From: Chloroflexota bacterium
Lineage (GTDB): Bacteria > Chloroflexota > Dehalococcoidia > Lucifugimonadales > UBA2985
Length of the DNA stretch: 64,000 nucleotides
Direction: 5' to 3'
NCBI GenBank assembly: GCA_028877205.1
Contig: JAPPHY010000016.1
Coordinates: 1-64,000 of the forward strand
In this document: positions 36,007 through 45,816 of the stretch, one piece after another
Layout of the letters: the number at the start of each line of letters is the position of its first letter
How positions within the stretch are numbered: position 1 is the stretch's first letter
Notes under the pieces: model-generated
Databases searched by the model: none
Seen by the model: the letters and a program-made list of their open reading frames with translations, nothing else
Told to the model about the DNA's origin: nothing
Translations under genes and position numbers: made by a program

Positions 36007-37233
36007 TCACTGCCGCTCCCGGATGAACGGCAGGGTCAGAGCGAGCACGGCCGACAGCCCTGCCAGGAACAGCACTCCCGGCTCGAGCATCCCGGCGGCG
36101 TCGCGGATCACGCCGAGCAGGAACGGCCCGCCGAACCCACCAATCTCCGCAGCCGCGAAGAACAGCCCTCCCGCTGCACCCATTCGCACCGCGCCCACGC
36201 CGCGCGTCTCCATGAGTATGAGCGTGAGCACGGGCATCATCGGCGCTCGAACCACGCCCGACAGCACGAGAACGACCACGAGAGGCGCACCTGTCAGCGT
36301 CGCCAGTCCGAGCGCGGTGCCGGCGGCCACCAGGAGCATGACTGCCATAGCGAGCGCCCTGCGGCCCTGCCGCGCGGTTGCAGGGATGGCTAGCAGGCCG
36401 GCCGCACCCGCCAGGGTGGACGCGGCGGTCCAGAAGCCGGCCTGAGAGAGCGTCATGCCGCGGTCCTGCAGCAGCGTAGGCAGCCAGTTGTTCAGGGCGT
36501 GGTTCAGCAGGAACGTGGCCACGGCCAGCACGACGATAATCTGTACGTTCCGGATTCTCAGCAGCTCACCCAGCAGGCCGAATGCCGAGACCGGCGCCGC
36601 GTCCGGGCGGCTGTCGACGTCCTCGGGGGTTCGCACGTCGCGGGCCAGCGCCCACCACAGCAGCATAATGACCAGGACCACGGCGCCGTACACGATCGAT
36701 ATGCCTCGCCATGACCCGGTGAGCGGCATCACCACGCCGGCCGCGGTTGCCAGTGCAATGGCCATGCCGGAGATTGGGCCTGTGGTGTAGATTCCGGCTG
36801 CCAGACCTCGCTGGTTGCCTTGGAACCACACTGAGACCACCTTGGGTGCTCCAACCGAGATGATGGGGCCGCCCACGCCGAACAGCGCAACTGCAAGGAA
36901 GAGCGTGGGGAAGTCCAATGCCAGTCCTCGCAGCACCAGCGACAGCCAGACGACGAATATGCCGATGCCTAGAGAGCGTCGGACGCCCAGCCGGTCAATG
37001 AGCGCGCCGAGCGGATATGCCGTGCCGATGTAGACCAGCTGCCACGCGCCGAGCACCAGCCCCATCTGGCTATAGGTCATGTCAAGGTCCTTGACGATGG
37101 GGTCTACCAGTGGGGCAATTGTGCCGGCAGTCACGCCGAACGAGACGTACAGCAGCCACACCAGTGCCAGCATGAGCCAGCGCAGCGGGCTGGCGCTGGG
37201 AACGAAGGCTGAGGCCTCCGCGGGGCTGCTCAT
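36007..37233 (-). CDS. MFS transporter
   Basis: A 408-residue carrier of the major facilitator type. Opening helix: [25 protein letters not shown]; helix 2-3 loop [14 protein letters not shown]. Twelve segments are visible and the middle loop contains [17 protein letters not shown] 37233 is chosen; the frame to 37338 overlaps the divergent monooxygenase start. It is convergent with the MFS gene at 34699. Confidence 0.85.
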   Translation of the reverse strand: MSSPAEASAFVPSASPLRWLMLALVWLLYVSFGVTAGTIAPLVDPIVKDLDMTYSQMGLVLGAWQLVYIGTAYPLGALIDRLGVRRSLGIGIFVVWLSLVLRGLALDFPTLFLAVALFGVGGPIISVGAPKVVSVWFQGNQRGLAAGIYTTGPISGMAIALATAAGVVMPLTGSWRGISIVYGAVVLVIMLLWWALARDVRTPEDVDSRPDAAPVSAFGLLGELLRIRNVQIIVVLAVATFLLNHALNNWLPTLLQDRGMTLSQAGFWTAASTLAGAAGLLAIPATARQGRRALAMAVMLLVAAGTALGLATLTGAPLVVVLVLSGVVRAPMMPVLTLILMETRGVGAVRMGAAGGLFFAAAEIGGFGGPFLLGVIRDAAGMLEPGVLFLAGLSAVLALTLPFIRERQ

Positions 37234-37337
37234 GGTATGCGTGGGCAGGATTGCAATGGAGGCTCCATATATCGGATACTTGGAACCAAACGCCGGTCCA
37301 AACCGCGTGGGACCGCATCCAATTGAGGAGGGAACCA

Positions 37338-37616
37338 ATGACGGTCAGGCTTATAGTAAACATGGAGGCCGCTCCGGGCAAGCGCGAGGAGCTAATCGCC
37401 ACGTTCGCAGAGCTGAGCCCCAAGGTTCGCGAGGAGCCGGGCTGCGAGCAGTACGAGCTCTACCAGAGCACCGAACAGCCGGACCAGTTCGCGCTCATGG
37501 AGCGGTGGACGGACCAGGACGCCCTCACCGTTCACGGCCAGGTGCTGCGGGAGCGCGGCGTGGACCTGGCGTCGCTGCGCACCGGGCAATCGCAGGTGGA
37601 GCGATACGAGGAGTAA
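37338..37616 (+). CDS. Antibiotic-biosynthesis-monooxygenase (ABM) domain protein
   Basis: A 92-residue dimeric ferredoxin-like-fold protein of the ABM family, with [49 protein letters not shown] and a conserved His in LTVHGQVL. Members act as small monooxygenases, haem-degrading or aldolase-like enzymes, or have no known activity. ATG 37338 has GAGGAGGG at the right distance. It is followed by msrB 50 bases later. Confidence 0.82.
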   Translation: MTVRLIVNMEAAPGKREELIATFAELSPKVREEPGCEQYELYQSTEQPDQFALMERWTDQDALTVHGQVLRERGVDLASLRTGQSQVERYEE

Positions 37617-37666
37617 CCGCCGACTGCCCGCGGCACAGTAGACCGCTATCGAAGGGAGGTTGCGCG

Positions 37667-38044
37667 ATGACCCAACCCGCATATAACGAACTCACACCCG
37701 AGGAGCGGTATGTTATCGAGATGAAGGGGACGGAGCGGCCCTTCTCCGGCGAGTACGACGACTTCTACGAGGACGGCAAGTACATCTGCCGCCGCTGCAA
37801 CGCGGACCTGTACCGCTCAGAGGACAAGTTCGACGCCTTCTGCGGCTGGCCGGCCTTCGACGACGAGGTGCCGGGCGCGGTCACCCGCCTGCCGGACCCG
37901 GACGGCTTCCGCACGGAAATCGAGTGCGCCAAGTGCGGCGGCCACCTCGGCCACGTTTTTCTCGGCGAGTACCTGACGGACAAGAACACGCGCCACTGTG
38001 TCAATTCACTCTCCATCAGGTTCGTGCCGGAGGACAAAGAGTAG
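37667..38044 (+). CDS. msrB: Peptide-methionine (R)-S-oxide reductase MsrB
   Basis: A 125-residue MsrB that repairs R-methionine sulfoxide. Two CxxC zinc sites (CRRC and [12 protein letters not shown]), [11 protein letters not shown] and the catalytic Cys in [11 protein letters not shown] are all visible; the catalytic position is Cys, not Sec. ATG 37667 follows AAGGGAGG. A longer frame from 37079 is the antisense of the MFS gene. Confidence 0.94.
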   Translation: MTQPAYNELTPEERYVIEMKGTERPFSGEYDDFYEDGKYICRRCNADLYRSEDKFDAFCGWPAFDDEVPGAVTRLPDPDGFRTEIECAKCGGHLGHVFLGEYLTDKNTRHCVNSLSIRFVPEDKE

Positions 38045-38090
38045 CGCCGCTCTCCCTCCGACTAGCCCAGAGCGAACGGAGCAATATCAA

Positions 38091-38123
38091 CCGTTCGTGC
38101 TGAGCCGGTCGAAGCACGAACGG
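38091..38123. repeat. Dispersed palindromic repeat, copy 4
   Basis: CCGTTCGTGCTGAGCC-G-GTCGAAGCACGAACGG, with perfectly complementary arms, between msrB and the convergent dehydrogenase gene. Confidence 0.87.
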
Positions 38124-38141
38124 CACCAAGCCGACGCCCGC

Positions 38142-39089
38142 CTATACGATAGAAGTGCGCAGCGTCCCCTGCTGCCAGTCGCGAATGTTGCGGATGGCGA
38201 GCTCCAGTCCGGCCCGGTTGGCCTGCGGTGTGTTGGCCGCGTTGTGAGGGGAGAGCACCACGCTATCCAGCGTGGTGAGCGGATGGGCGGCGGGCAGCGG
38301 CTCAATCGCGAACACGTCCAGGCCCGCCCCGCCGATGCGGCCCGCCTGCAGCGCTGCGACCAGCGCGTCCTCGTCCACCACGGCTCCGCGCCCCACGTTG
38401 ACCAGTATCGCAGTTGGTTTCATCAACGCCAGCTCGCGCGCTCCGAATAAGCCCTCGGTTTCCGCGCTCAGAGGCAGCTGAAGCGACACAACGTCAGAGC
38501 GGGCCAGCAGCTCATCCAGCCCAACGAACCGAGCGCCGTACTCCTGCGCTCGCTCCTCCGACGGGTTGAACGTCCAGGCGATGGCGTCCATGCCCAGACC
38601 CCTGCCAACCGCGATGACGCGCTGCCCAATTGGGCCCGTGCCCACCACCCCCAGTGTTGCGCCGTGCAGCTGCCCAACGGGCTCCTGCGGCCACCCGCCG
38701 CGTCGTACCGAAGCGTCCAGCATCGGCATGCGATGGGCGACGGCGAGGGCCAGCGCAATCGCCTTCTCGGCCACCGTCGCCGCGGAGTATCCGGGCGTGT
38801 TGGTCACAGTAATGCCTCGCTGCCGGCAGGCGTCCAGATCGACGTTGTCGACGCCGATGCCGAACACGGCAATGTGCCTCAACCGCGGGCACGCCTCCAG
38901 CACAGCCCGGATAAACGGGCTGGCCGCGAAAGAGAGCGCCACGTCGGCCTCCGCGATGCGCTCGGCAAGCAGTGCCTCGGTGTAGGCGCCCGATTCGTGG
39001 ACGCGCAGCGTGCCAAGCTCTCGAAGCTGCGGCTCCAAGCCAGAATCGGCCACAATCCTCGCGGCGTCGTCCGGTACAACGATGTTCAT
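38142..39089 (-). CDS. D-2-hydroxyacid dehydrogenase family protein
   Basis: A 315-residue enzyme of the phosphoglycerate/glycerate dehydrogenase family. The NAD site is TLGVVGTGPIGQRVIAVG, the catalytic Arg lies in ILVNVGRGAVVDEDAL, Glu in FAIEPLP and His in SPHNAANT. It probably reduces or oxidises a small 2-hydroxy acid; phosphoglycerate dehydrogenase has an extra regulatory domain that is absent here. Confidence 0.87.
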   Translation of the reverse strand: MNIVVPDDAARIVADSGLEPQLRELGTLRVHESGAYTEALLAERIAEADVALSFAASPFIRAVLEACPRLRHIAVFGIGVDNVDLDACRQRGITVTNTPGYSAATVAEKAIALALAVAHRMPMLDASVRRGGWPQEPVGQLHGATLGVVGTGPIGQRVIAVGRGLGMDAIAWTFNPSEERAQEYGARFVGLDELLARSDVVSLQLPLSAETEGLFGARELALMKPTAILVNVGRGAVVDEDALVAALQAGRIGGAGLDVFAIEPLPAAHPLTTLDSVVLSPHNAANTPQANRAGLELAIRNIRDWQQGTLRTSIV

Positions 39090-39161
39090 TCGACGGCCTC
39101 CGATGCGTTGGCTGCCGTGTATTGTAGCGGCTGCGTGGCGGTGTGCGGCGGCCAGTTGCCA

Positions 39162-39194
39162 CCGCCCGCCCTTCGACTGGCTCAGGACGAGCGG
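39162..39194. repeat. Dispersed palindromic repeat, copy 5 (inverted orientation)
   Basis: CCGCCCGCCCTTCGACTGGCTCAGGACGAGCGG, the family sequence in reverse orientation, upstream of the epimerase gene. Confidence 0.75.
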
Positions 39195-39206
39195 ACACGG
39201 TATCCT

Positions 39207-39237
39207 CGTTCGTGCTGAGCTTGTTGAAGCATGAACG
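39207..39237. repeat. Dispersed palindromic repeat, copy 6
   Basis: CGTTCGTGCTGAGC...GTTGAAGCATGAACG, 12 bases after copy 5 and in the opposite direction, so the two form a longer palindromic pair. Confidence 0.75.
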
Positions 39238-39311
39238 CCGCCACACCCTCTCGGCGCGTGCTAGAATGGGGCTGCCCGGCGCAACGGAGTCGCACACGCA
39301 GGAGGTCGAGA

Positions 39312-40304
39312 ATGAACACGCTGGTAATGGGAGGCACACGCTTCAACGGGCTTCACCTGGTGCATGAGCTGGTGCGCTGCGGGCATAGCGTTACCACGCT
39401 CAACCGCGGCATGACCGAGGCCAAACTGCCCAGGGAGGTGCGCCGCCTGTACGCGGACCGGAAGGATCATGCGCAGCTGAAGGATGTCCTGGGCGGCGAG
39501 GACTTCGACGTTGTCTTCGACATCAGCGCCTACGTGCTGGAGGACGTGCAGAGCATGGTGGACATCTTCGAGGGGCGAACCGGGCACTACATCTTCGCCA
39601 GCTCCACCGTGGTCTACGCCGCGACCAACATCCTGCCGATCGACGAGCACTTTGCGGTGGACAGCACGCCGCGCCAGTCCGACTACGGGCGCAACAAGCT
39701 CATCTGCGAGGACTTCCTGACGCGGGCGTTCAGGCAGCGGCGCTTCCCGATGTCGGTGGCTCGGTTCTCTATGGTGTTCGGGCCGGACAACGGGATAATC
39801 GACCGGGAGCAGAGAATGTTCATGCGGCTGCTGCTGGGGCGCAAGATTCTGGTGCCTGGCCGCGGCACCACGCTGAGCCAGATCGGCCACGTTGACGACG
39901 AAGCCAGGGCTATGCGCTTGATGGCGCTCAACCCGCGCACCTACGGCGAGATATACAACGTGACGGGCAAGGACTACTTCAGTGACGAGGGGTACGTGGA
40001 CACGTGCGCTCGGGCGGTGGGCGTCGAGGCTGACAAGCTGTTCGTGCCTGCGGAGGTGATGGATGAACTCTCAGGCGACCAGCGTCGCCCGCTGATCCAG
40101 AGGCTCGCGCCGTACATCCATCGCTGGGACGAGAGCACGGTGTTCGGCATGAGCAAGCTGCGCAACCACATCGGCTACGAGCCGGAGTACACGTTCGAGT
40201 CGGCGGTGGAGCAGACGTACGAATGGTTCGTGTCGCAGGGTCTGGACAAACAGCGCGAGTACGACTTCTCGTCAGAGGATGAGCTGATAGCGCGTCTGAG
40301 CTGA
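39312..40304 (+). CDS. NAD-dependent epimerase/reductase (SDR family)
   Basis: A 330-residue extended short-chain dehydrogenase. The Rossmann start is LVMGGTRFNGLHLVHEL, the active-site Ser lies in FASSTVVYA and the Tyr/Lys pair in SDYGRNKLICED. C-terminal part with GHVDDEARAMRLM resembles the chloroplast-type (CRB/atypical) nucleoside-sugar epimerases. ATG 39312 has AGGAGGT nearby; the frame is open from 39231. Confidence 0.82.
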   Translation: MNTLVMGGTRFNGLHLVHELVRCGHSVTTLNRGMTEAKLPREVRRLYADRKDHAQLKDVLGGEDFDVVFDISAYVLEDVQSMVDIFEGRTGHYIFASSTVVYAATNILPIDEHFAVDSTPRQSDYGRNKLICEDFLTRAFRQRRFPMSVARFSMVFGPDNGIIDREQRMFMRLLLGRKILVPGRGTTLSQIGHVDDEARAMRLMALNPRTYGEIYNVTGKDYFSDEGYVDTCARAVGVEADKLFVPAEVMDELSGDQRRPLIQRLAPYIHRWDESTVFGMSKLRNHIGYEPEYTFESAVEQTYEWFVSQGLDKQREYDFSSEDELIARLS

Positions 40305-40318
40305 GAGTGCGGCCGCTG

Positions 40319-41029
40319 CTAGCCCCAAGTGTCCCGCGCCTGCTCGAAGCCGTGGATGGTGGCCTCCCAGGTGGAAGTGTCCAGGATGGCGTAGGTGCGC
40401 AGCGTCGACCGCTTGGGGTCGCGCGGCTGCCCAAGGGAGCCGGGGTTGACTATCAACTGACCGTCTACGCGCGTGACCATCGTGCGGTGGGTGTGGCCTA
40501 CGATCAGGACGTCCGCCTTGGCCTCGGGCAGCAGGTGGTTGGGAATCTTGGCCAGGCGGCCCGCGGCGCTGCTGTTGTCGTCAGTGCCGCCGCCGGCCAC
40601 CATCGCGTCCGCGCCGTCGGATACCGGCGCGAGGCGGTCGCCCTCGCCGGGCAGGAACACGCCCGCGCGTCCGCCGTGCTCGCCGCCGGTCGGGTCCAGA
40701 GGGCTGGTGTGCATCATCATGACGCGCTTGCCGTCGATGGGCCACTCGAGCATGAGCGGCATCTGGCGCAGGTGCGTAAGGTTGTCCGGCTTGATCTGCC
40801 CGGAGTTTCGCAGCATGAGACCGGCGGAAGAGAGAATGGCCGTGTCGTGGTTTCCCCGGACAACCGGAATGCGATACCTCTGCATCAGCTCCGAGATCTC
40901 ATTGGAGAACCGGTACTGGAGGTTGAGGTCGCCGGCGCAGATCACCTGGTCGACGCCTCGCAACTCTTTCAGCGCCGTCTCCAAGGCCGTCACGTCGCAG
41001 TGGATGTCCGAAATGATGCCGATCTTCAA
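40319..41029 (-). CDS. Metallophosphoesterase (YfcE/calcineurin-like)
   Basis: A 236-residue phosphoesterase with all the family metal-binding motifs: GIISDIHCD, CAGDLN, VRGNHDT, MMHTS and VGHTHR. An insert of about 45 residues (TGGEHGG to SAAGRLAK) between MMHTS and GHTH is larger than in YfcE. Substrates of these enzymes are phosphomonoesters or diesters. It is convergent with the epimerase gene. Confidence 0.88.
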   Translation of the reverse strand: MKIGIISDIHCDVTALETALKELRGVDQVICAGDLNLQYRFSNEISELMQRYRIPVVRGNHDTAILSSAGLMLRNSGQIKPDNLTHLRQMPLMLEWPIDGKRVMMMHTSPLDPTGGEHGGRAGVFLPGEGDRLAPVSDGADAMVAGGGTDDNSSAAGRLAKIPNHLLPEAKADVLIVGHTHRTMVTRVDGQLIVNPGSLGQPRDPKRSTLRTYAILDTSTWEATIHGFEQARDTWG

Positions 41030-41113
41030 GTGACCTTCTCCGATTCGTTGGGTATTGCGCGAGGGCCGGGCCTGCCCGCAACCGGACGGTGGTCCGGCCC
41101 TCGCATCAGTGCG

Positions 41114-42331
41114 CTACTCGCGGGTGCAGATGAAACTGGAGGCGCTGCCGAACGGGCCCGTCTCGCAGAGTGCCACGTCCAGCTTCTTTAGCTCTCCGTC
41201 CGGCCGGGGCAGCTGCCTGACGCCGGCCGTGCCCATCATCTGGTTGGCTGTCTCCCACACGTTGGTCATGCCGTGGATGCGGCCATTGCCGAGGTTGCCG
41301 CCCGCCGTGTTCAGAGGGTGCGGGCCTTCCAGGGCGATGTTCTCCGGCTGGCACCACAGGTGTGCCTCACCGCGCGGGGCGAATCCGAATGCCTCGAGCC
41401 ACATCCAGACCATAGGGCTGAAGCCGTCGTACACGTGCTTCAGGTCGACGTCCTCCGGCTTCAGGCCCGCGCTCTCGTACAGGTTCTTGGCCTGCCAGTC
41501 GTTCATCTCCTCCAGGCCCTCCAGCGAGTCCGTGACGCCGCCCCTGCTGCGGTGCATGGGTATGGCTGCGATGCCGGAGATGTAGCCGCCGGGGTGCGGC
41601 GTGTCCTTCGCGCGGTCCTCGGTTGTCATCACGACCGCCTGCACGCCGTCAACCGGCATGTCGTTGTCGAACACGCACATGGGATAGGCGATGAGGCGAG
41701 AGTTGATGTAGTCGTCGTAGGTGATCTGGCGGCCGTTCCAGACGGCGTAGGGGTTGAACTGCGCGTTGCGATGGGCGTTCAGCACGTAGCCTGCCATCGA
41801 CTCGCGCTTTGCGCCGTACTTGGCCAGGTACCGCTGGTAGGTGATTGCCTGGCCTGAGCCGCCCACGCCGTGGCCGTACACGGTGGTCATGGAGGCTGCG
41901 CCGCTGGCCATTCTGCCGCTGACCTGCCGGTATCGCACGCCTGCCGGGTGGTGGCCCGTGCGGATGACCAGGGCGTAGTTGCACACGCCCGCGCCCAGGG
42001 CCATCGCTGCAAGCTGAGGGCCCGCGCAGGAGCCGGCGGCCGGGCTATCGGTCTGGATCCAGTGCTTGATGTTGTTCCAGTTGACCACGGACATCATGTG
42101 GGGCACGTCCAGCCACACCTTGATGTCGCCGCGCTGGTTGGGACCCCAGTTGGGGTCCGCCCAGATGTAGATGCCGTCGATGTCGTCGACGGAGAGGCCC
42201 GCGTCCTCGATCGCCATGAGGGCCGCCTCGTTGGCTCGATGCGACTTGGTGCCGTCGAAGTAGCGGCGGCACATCGTGCTTCCCGACCCCACGAATACCG
42301 GTCTCTTGCCCTTGGGCCACTGGATAGGCAT
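41114..42331 (-). CDS. Thiolase-fold protein, DUF35 partner (pair 2)
   Basis: A 405-residue thiolase of the SCP2-like type. The nucleophile Cys is probably in PAAGSCAGPQLAAMALG, and the C-terminal motif HPLNTAGGNLGNGRIHGMTNVWE keeps a His that pair 1 seems to lack. It forms an operon with the DUF35 gene upstream. It probably acts as acyl-CoA thiolase or aldolase in breakdown of a large organic substrate. Confidence 0.85.
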   Translation of the reverse strand: MPIQWPKGKRPVFVGSGSTMCRRYFDGTKSHRANEAALMAIEDAGLSVDDIDGIYIWADPNWGPNQRGDIKVWLDVPHMMSVVNWNNIKHWIQTDSPAAGSCAGPQLAAMALGAGVCNYALVIRTGHHPAGVRYRQVSGRMASGAASMTTVYGHGVGGSGQAITYQRYLAKYGAKRESMAGYVLNAHRNAQFNPYAVWNGRQITYDDYINSRLIAYPMCVFDNDMPVDGVQAVVMTTEDRAKDTPHPGGYISGIAAIPMHRSRGGVTDSLEGLEEMNDWQAKNLYESAGLKPEDVDLKHVYDGFSPMVWMWLEAFGFAPRGEAHLWCQPENIALEGPHPLNTAGGNLGNGRIHGMTNVWETANQMMGTAGVRQLPRPDGELKKLDVALCETGPFGSASSFICTRE

Positions 42332-42378
42332 GATGCCTCCCTTCTCTCTTTAGCGTTGCGTTGTGCGGATGGCCGTGC

Positions 42379-42930
42379 CTACGAAGAGCGCGGCTGGAAC
42401 TGAAGGATCTTCTGTTCGTCGCTCACCGTGTCGAAGACCGCCTCGAGAGGCATGCCGGTCTCCAGCCCGCCGCCCATTGCATCGTACTCGTGGTTCAGGA
42501 TGTTGCTCATCAGGAGCAGGTCCGGCTGCTCCTCGAGCTCCACCATGATGACGGCGTACGGGACCTTCTCCTCGAAGCCTGAAACGGAGGTGTCGTAGCA
42601 GATGTAGTAGCAGTAGAGCGTGCCCCGGCCGCTGGTCTCCTCCCACTTCAGCTCCGCGTTGCGGTCGCCGCAGTAGTTGCAGAGGGCAACGGGAGGGTGG
42701 TTGTACTTCAGGCAGTCCTCTTTCTGGCACCGCTGGAGAACGAGCTTGCCCTCATTGGCGCCGTCCCAGTAGGGTTGGTTGTCCGGGGTGGGCACAGGAG
42801 TCACGTTATATGGCGCCATGGTGCTGTGAAACAGGTGGTCCGAGTCGCCGACGAGCGGGGCAGCAGCGCCGCCCAACACCGTCGCGTGCGTTCCCAGGGG
42901 TCCAACCGGTGGTCCTTCCTGGCTGGTCAA
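42379..42930 (-). CDS. DUF35 zinc-ribbon/OB-fold protein, thiolase partner (pair 2)
   Basis: A 183-residue DUF35 protein: PDNQPYWDGANEGKLVLQRCQKEDCLKYNHPPVALCNYCG with four cysteines for zinc, then the OB-fold (SGRGTLYCYYICYD, VPYAVIMVELEEQPDLLLM). TTG 42930 has AAAGGAGG six bases before it, better than the internal ATG 42819, so the protein has a 37-residue N-terminal extension. It precedes and probably binds the thiolase at 41114. Confidence 0.85.
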   Translation of the reverse strand: MTSQEGPPVGPLGTHATVLGGAAAPLVGDSDHLFHSTMAPYNVTPVPTPDNQPYWDGANEGKLVLQRCQKEDCLKYNHPPVALCNYCGDRNAELKWEETSGRGTLYCYYICYDTSVSGFEEKVPYAVIMVELEEQPDLLLMSNILNHEYDAMGGGLETGMPLEAVFDTVSDEQKILQFQPRSS

Positions 42931-43066
42931 GGCTTGCCTCCTTTCTTGGTGAACCGGAGTCCATGCGAGGCGGCGCAGTGCAGGGGTGAGTGTTGCGCCG
43001 CAAGAGCAATCCTAGTTTGACGGCGTGGCGTTGTCAACCGCTGAGGCCGCCCCGCCCCGGCCGCAG

Positions 43067-44425
43067 CTATCGCGCAGCCAGCATGTCGTAGGCCAGGGCC
43101 AGCATGACCCCGGTCCCGTTGAGCAGGCTCTTGATGCCAATGGACTCGTTCGTCCCGTGCGCGAAGGTCAGGGCCGGGTCGTCCTCGGGATGCGCGCCGG
43201 TGAAGCCGTAGGTAACCGTGCCAAGGGAACGGGTGAACCGTGAGTCGGTGAAGCCGGTGCTGATGGAGGGGATCATTTGGACGTCCTCAAGTCCCAGGGC
43301 GCTGGCCGTGGCTTGCCTGATTCGCCGGGCGAAGTCGGTCTCGAACGGTGAAGAGTTGGGCACGGCCATGTAGTCCACCTGAAAGTCCACGCCCGGGATG
43401 CCATCCAGCAGCCGGCCGAGCTCCTCGCGCAGGTGCGTCTCGTCCTGGTGGGGCAGCGTCCGCACGTCGCAGGTCAGCCGCACGGTCTCCGGCACGCTGT
43501 TCGACTTGACGCCGCCCCTGACTATGGTGGGCGTCACTGTCATGCGGGAGAGCGCCCTCAACACGCTGGCCAGGGATGGGTTCTTGGTCTGCAGCTCCGC
43601 GATTATCTCGTCCACGTTGGAGGCGGTGGCCAGATGCTCGATCGCCAGGTCGGACAGGTGGCGGAACACTTCGGCGGAGGTGTCCCGCTCCGGCTCGTAC
43701 TCCTCGATGCGGCTCAGCACCTGGGAGAGCGCGTAGAGGGCGTTGTCGCCTCGCCACGGCACGGAGGCGTGGGCGCTTGCGCCTCGTATGTCTATTTCCA
43801 CCTGGAGCCGTCCCTTCTCGCCGGTGCCGAGGACGTAGGCGAAGCCTTGGCCCACCTTCACCGGTACACCGCCGCCCTCGTTGACTGCGAAGGGCGCTGC
43901 AATCATGTCCGGGTGGTGCTCGGCCAGCCAGCCGAACCCGTACCGGCCGCCGTGCTCCTCGTCGGCGCCGGAGGCCAGCAGCAGGTCATCAGCAAGCTCC
44001 ACGCCGCTGCGCTTCAGCAGAATCATGGCCATGATCTGGGCCGTGAGGAGGCCCTTGCAGTCCGAGGCGCCGCGGCCGTAGATGCGGTCGTCGTCTATCG
44101 TGGCGCTGAACGGAGGGTGCCTCCACTTGCTCTCGTCCTCCACTGGCACAACGTCCGTGTGGGACATGAACATGAGGGCCGCGTTGCCGGACCGCCCCGG
44201 AAGCCGGGCGATGAGGTTTCCGCGGCCCGGCGCCGATTCCAGTATCTCGCAAGGGATGCCTTCCCTTGCCAGGCACCGCTGGACCGCAAGGCAAACCTCC
44301 GTCTCGTTGCCCGTGGGCATGACACCGCTGTTCACGGAGGGAATCCGCACCAGCTCCTGCTCAAGCGCGATTATCTCGTCGCGGTGGGCGTCCACTTGCA
44401 TTAGGAGTTCGGCCAAGTTCGGCAT
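43067..44425 (-). CDS. M20-family metallopeptidase/deacylase
   Basis: A 452-residue enzyme of the ArgE/DapE/carboxypeptidase G2 family. The zinc ligands appear in MSHTDVVPV, GRGASDCKG (Asp) and DEEHGGRYGF (Glu), with a His in AHASVPWRGDNA and near HGTNESIG. It hydrolyses N-acyl amino acids or short peptides. ATG 44425 has a good GGGAG site. Confidence 0.88.
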   Translation of the reverse strand: MPNLAELLMQVDAHRDEIIALEQELVRIPSVNSGVMPTGNETEVCLAVQRCLAREGIPCEILESAPGRGNLIARLPGRSGNAALMFMSHTDVVPVEDESKWRHPPFSATIDDDRIYGRGASDCKGLLTAQIMAMILLKRSGVELADDLLLASGADEEHGGRYGFGWLAEHHPDMIAAPFAVNEGGGVPVKVGQGFAYVLGTGEKGRLQVEIDIRGASAHASVPWRGDNALYALSQVLSRIEEYEPERDTSAEVFRHLSDLAIEHLATASNVDEIIAELQTKNPSLASVLRALSRMTVTPTIVRGGVKSNSVPETVRLTCDVRTLPHQDETHLREELGRLLDGIPGVDFQVDYMAVPNSSPFETDFARRIRQATASALGLEDVQMIPSISTGFTDSRFTRSLGTVTYGFTGAHPEDDPALTFAHGTNESIGIKSLLNGTGVMLALAYDMLAAR

Positions 44426-44484
44426 TAGTCTCCCTTCTATCCCTGGTCAGCCCGTTCCTCTAAACGAAGTCGCCCCCGTACTCT

Positions 44485-45816
44485 TCAGGAGGGGCGCTCG
44501 TTGGGCTCTGCAGATGGAGACGAGCCGCCCGCCTCCGCCTCCACAGGCTCCAGCGGTAGCCGCGGACGGCGTGCGATGAAGAGCGAAACCGCACCCAGCG
44601 CCAGGAACAGGGCCACAATCTGGAATCCTAGGCGGTAGCTGTCGAAGGTGTCCACCATGAATCCCACGAATATGGGGCCGCTGACGGTGCCCGGCAGGTC
44701 CACGAACTGGAGTAGGCCGCTGATGGTCCCGAAGTTGCGGCGCCCGTAGAAGTGGGCGACGATGGCCTGTCGCAGCGCGGCGGAGCCGCCATAGGCCGGA
44801 CCGAGCAGCAGGATGTATAGAGGCGCCCACCCGAGGCTCGGGATAAGGGACATGGCCAAGACGCCTATGCCCTGCACCAGCAGCAGCAGCGCCAGCAGGA
44901 CGCGGATGTTCAGATAGTCGCCGATCCAGCCGAAAATGACGCGACCCGGCACCGAGATTAGCAGCGTGATCGAGGCCAGCCAAGCGGCGTATACGGGAGT
45001 TGCGCCCATCTCCTCGATGAGGAACGGGACGTGGTATATGGCGGCGACGGTGACGGTCACGGACCAGCTCGCGAAGGCGATGGCCAGCATCCAGAAGGAG
45101 AGCGACCTGAGAGCCTGCCGCGGCGTGAGCTCGATCTCCAAGGGCTCGTGGCTGCCGGACCTGTCACGGCTTGGGGCCTCCACGGGCAGAGGCTCGCCGT
45201 CCGGGTGCATGCCGACCTGTTCCGGCCGGTGATGGACGAGCGAGACCAGCGGGATTCCGACGAGCCAGTAGGCCAGGCCGGCCATCACGGCGGCCGACCT
45301 CCAACCATACATCTGAGTGAGCCAGCCAACGACGACCACGGCGCTTCCGCCGAGGCCTATGCCTGCGAGCAGTATGCCCAGCGCCCGGGCCCGCTTGCGC
45401 ACGAACCAGTTGGCAACCGCGACATTGATGGGCCGCCCTCCGCCGAAGCTGGATGCCGTGGCAATCACCATGAAGACGGCATAGAGCATCCAGAGGGAGG
45501 TAACCCAGCTGAGGAGGAAGAAGGCAAAGCCCATCGTGATGATGCCGAAGTAGAGCAGCGGGCGAGGGCCGTAGCGGTCGATGAGCCAGCCGGCGAGGGG
45601 AGCGATGAGGCCGCCTTCCAGTCGAGCGAGGCCCACGACGCCGCCGAGGGCAGCGCGGCTGGCGCCAAGCTCATGGAGAAGCGGAACGAAGTAAATGCCG
45701 AAGCCGTAGGTGTAGAATGCGCCGTTCAGTATGGCGATGGAGATGCCGACGGCAACGATCCACCAGCCGTAGAAGACGCGCCTTACGCCCGGAATGCTCT
45801 CAACGAACGCGGCCAT
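44485..45816 (-). CDS. MFS transporter (OFA/monocarboxylate type)
   Basis: A 443-residue carrier beginning GVRRVFYGWWIVAVGISIAILNGAF, like those at 28973 and 34699. The helix 2-3 loop is GWLIDRYGPRPLLY, and VANWFVRKRARALGILLAG and VHHRPEQVGMHPDGE follow. ATG 45816 is taken; ATG 45834 is possible. It lies beside the M20 peptidase, which suggests uptake of an acyl-amino acid or its product, an inference from position only. Confidence 0.85.
   Translation of the reverse strand: MAAFVESIPGVRRVFYGWWIVAVGISIAILNGAFYTYGFGIYFVPLLHELGASRAALGGVVGLARLEGGLIAPLAGWLIDRYGPRPLLYFGIITMGFAFFLLSWVTSLWMLYAVFMVIATASSFGGGRPINVAVANWFVRKRARALGILLAGIGLGGSAVVVVGWLTQMYGWRSAAVMAGLAYWLVGIPLVSLVHHRPEQVGMHPDGEPLPVEAPSRDRSGSHEPLEIELTPRQALRSLSFWMLAIAFASWSVTVTVAAIYHVPFLIEEMGATPVYAAWLASITLLISVPGRVIFGWIGDYLNIRVLLALLLLVQGIGVLAMSLIPSLGWAPLYILLLGPAYGGSAALRQAIVAHFYGRRNFGTISGLLQFVDLPGTVSGPIFVGFMVDTFDSYRLGFQIVALFLALGAVSLFIARRPRLPLEPVEAEAGGSSPSAEPNERPS

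Noticed and set aside
38091-38123. Palindromic repeats as rho-independent terminators
   Set aside because: They lack T tracts, occur in both orientations and also lie upstream of genes, so a repeat family is the better description, though some may act on transcripts.
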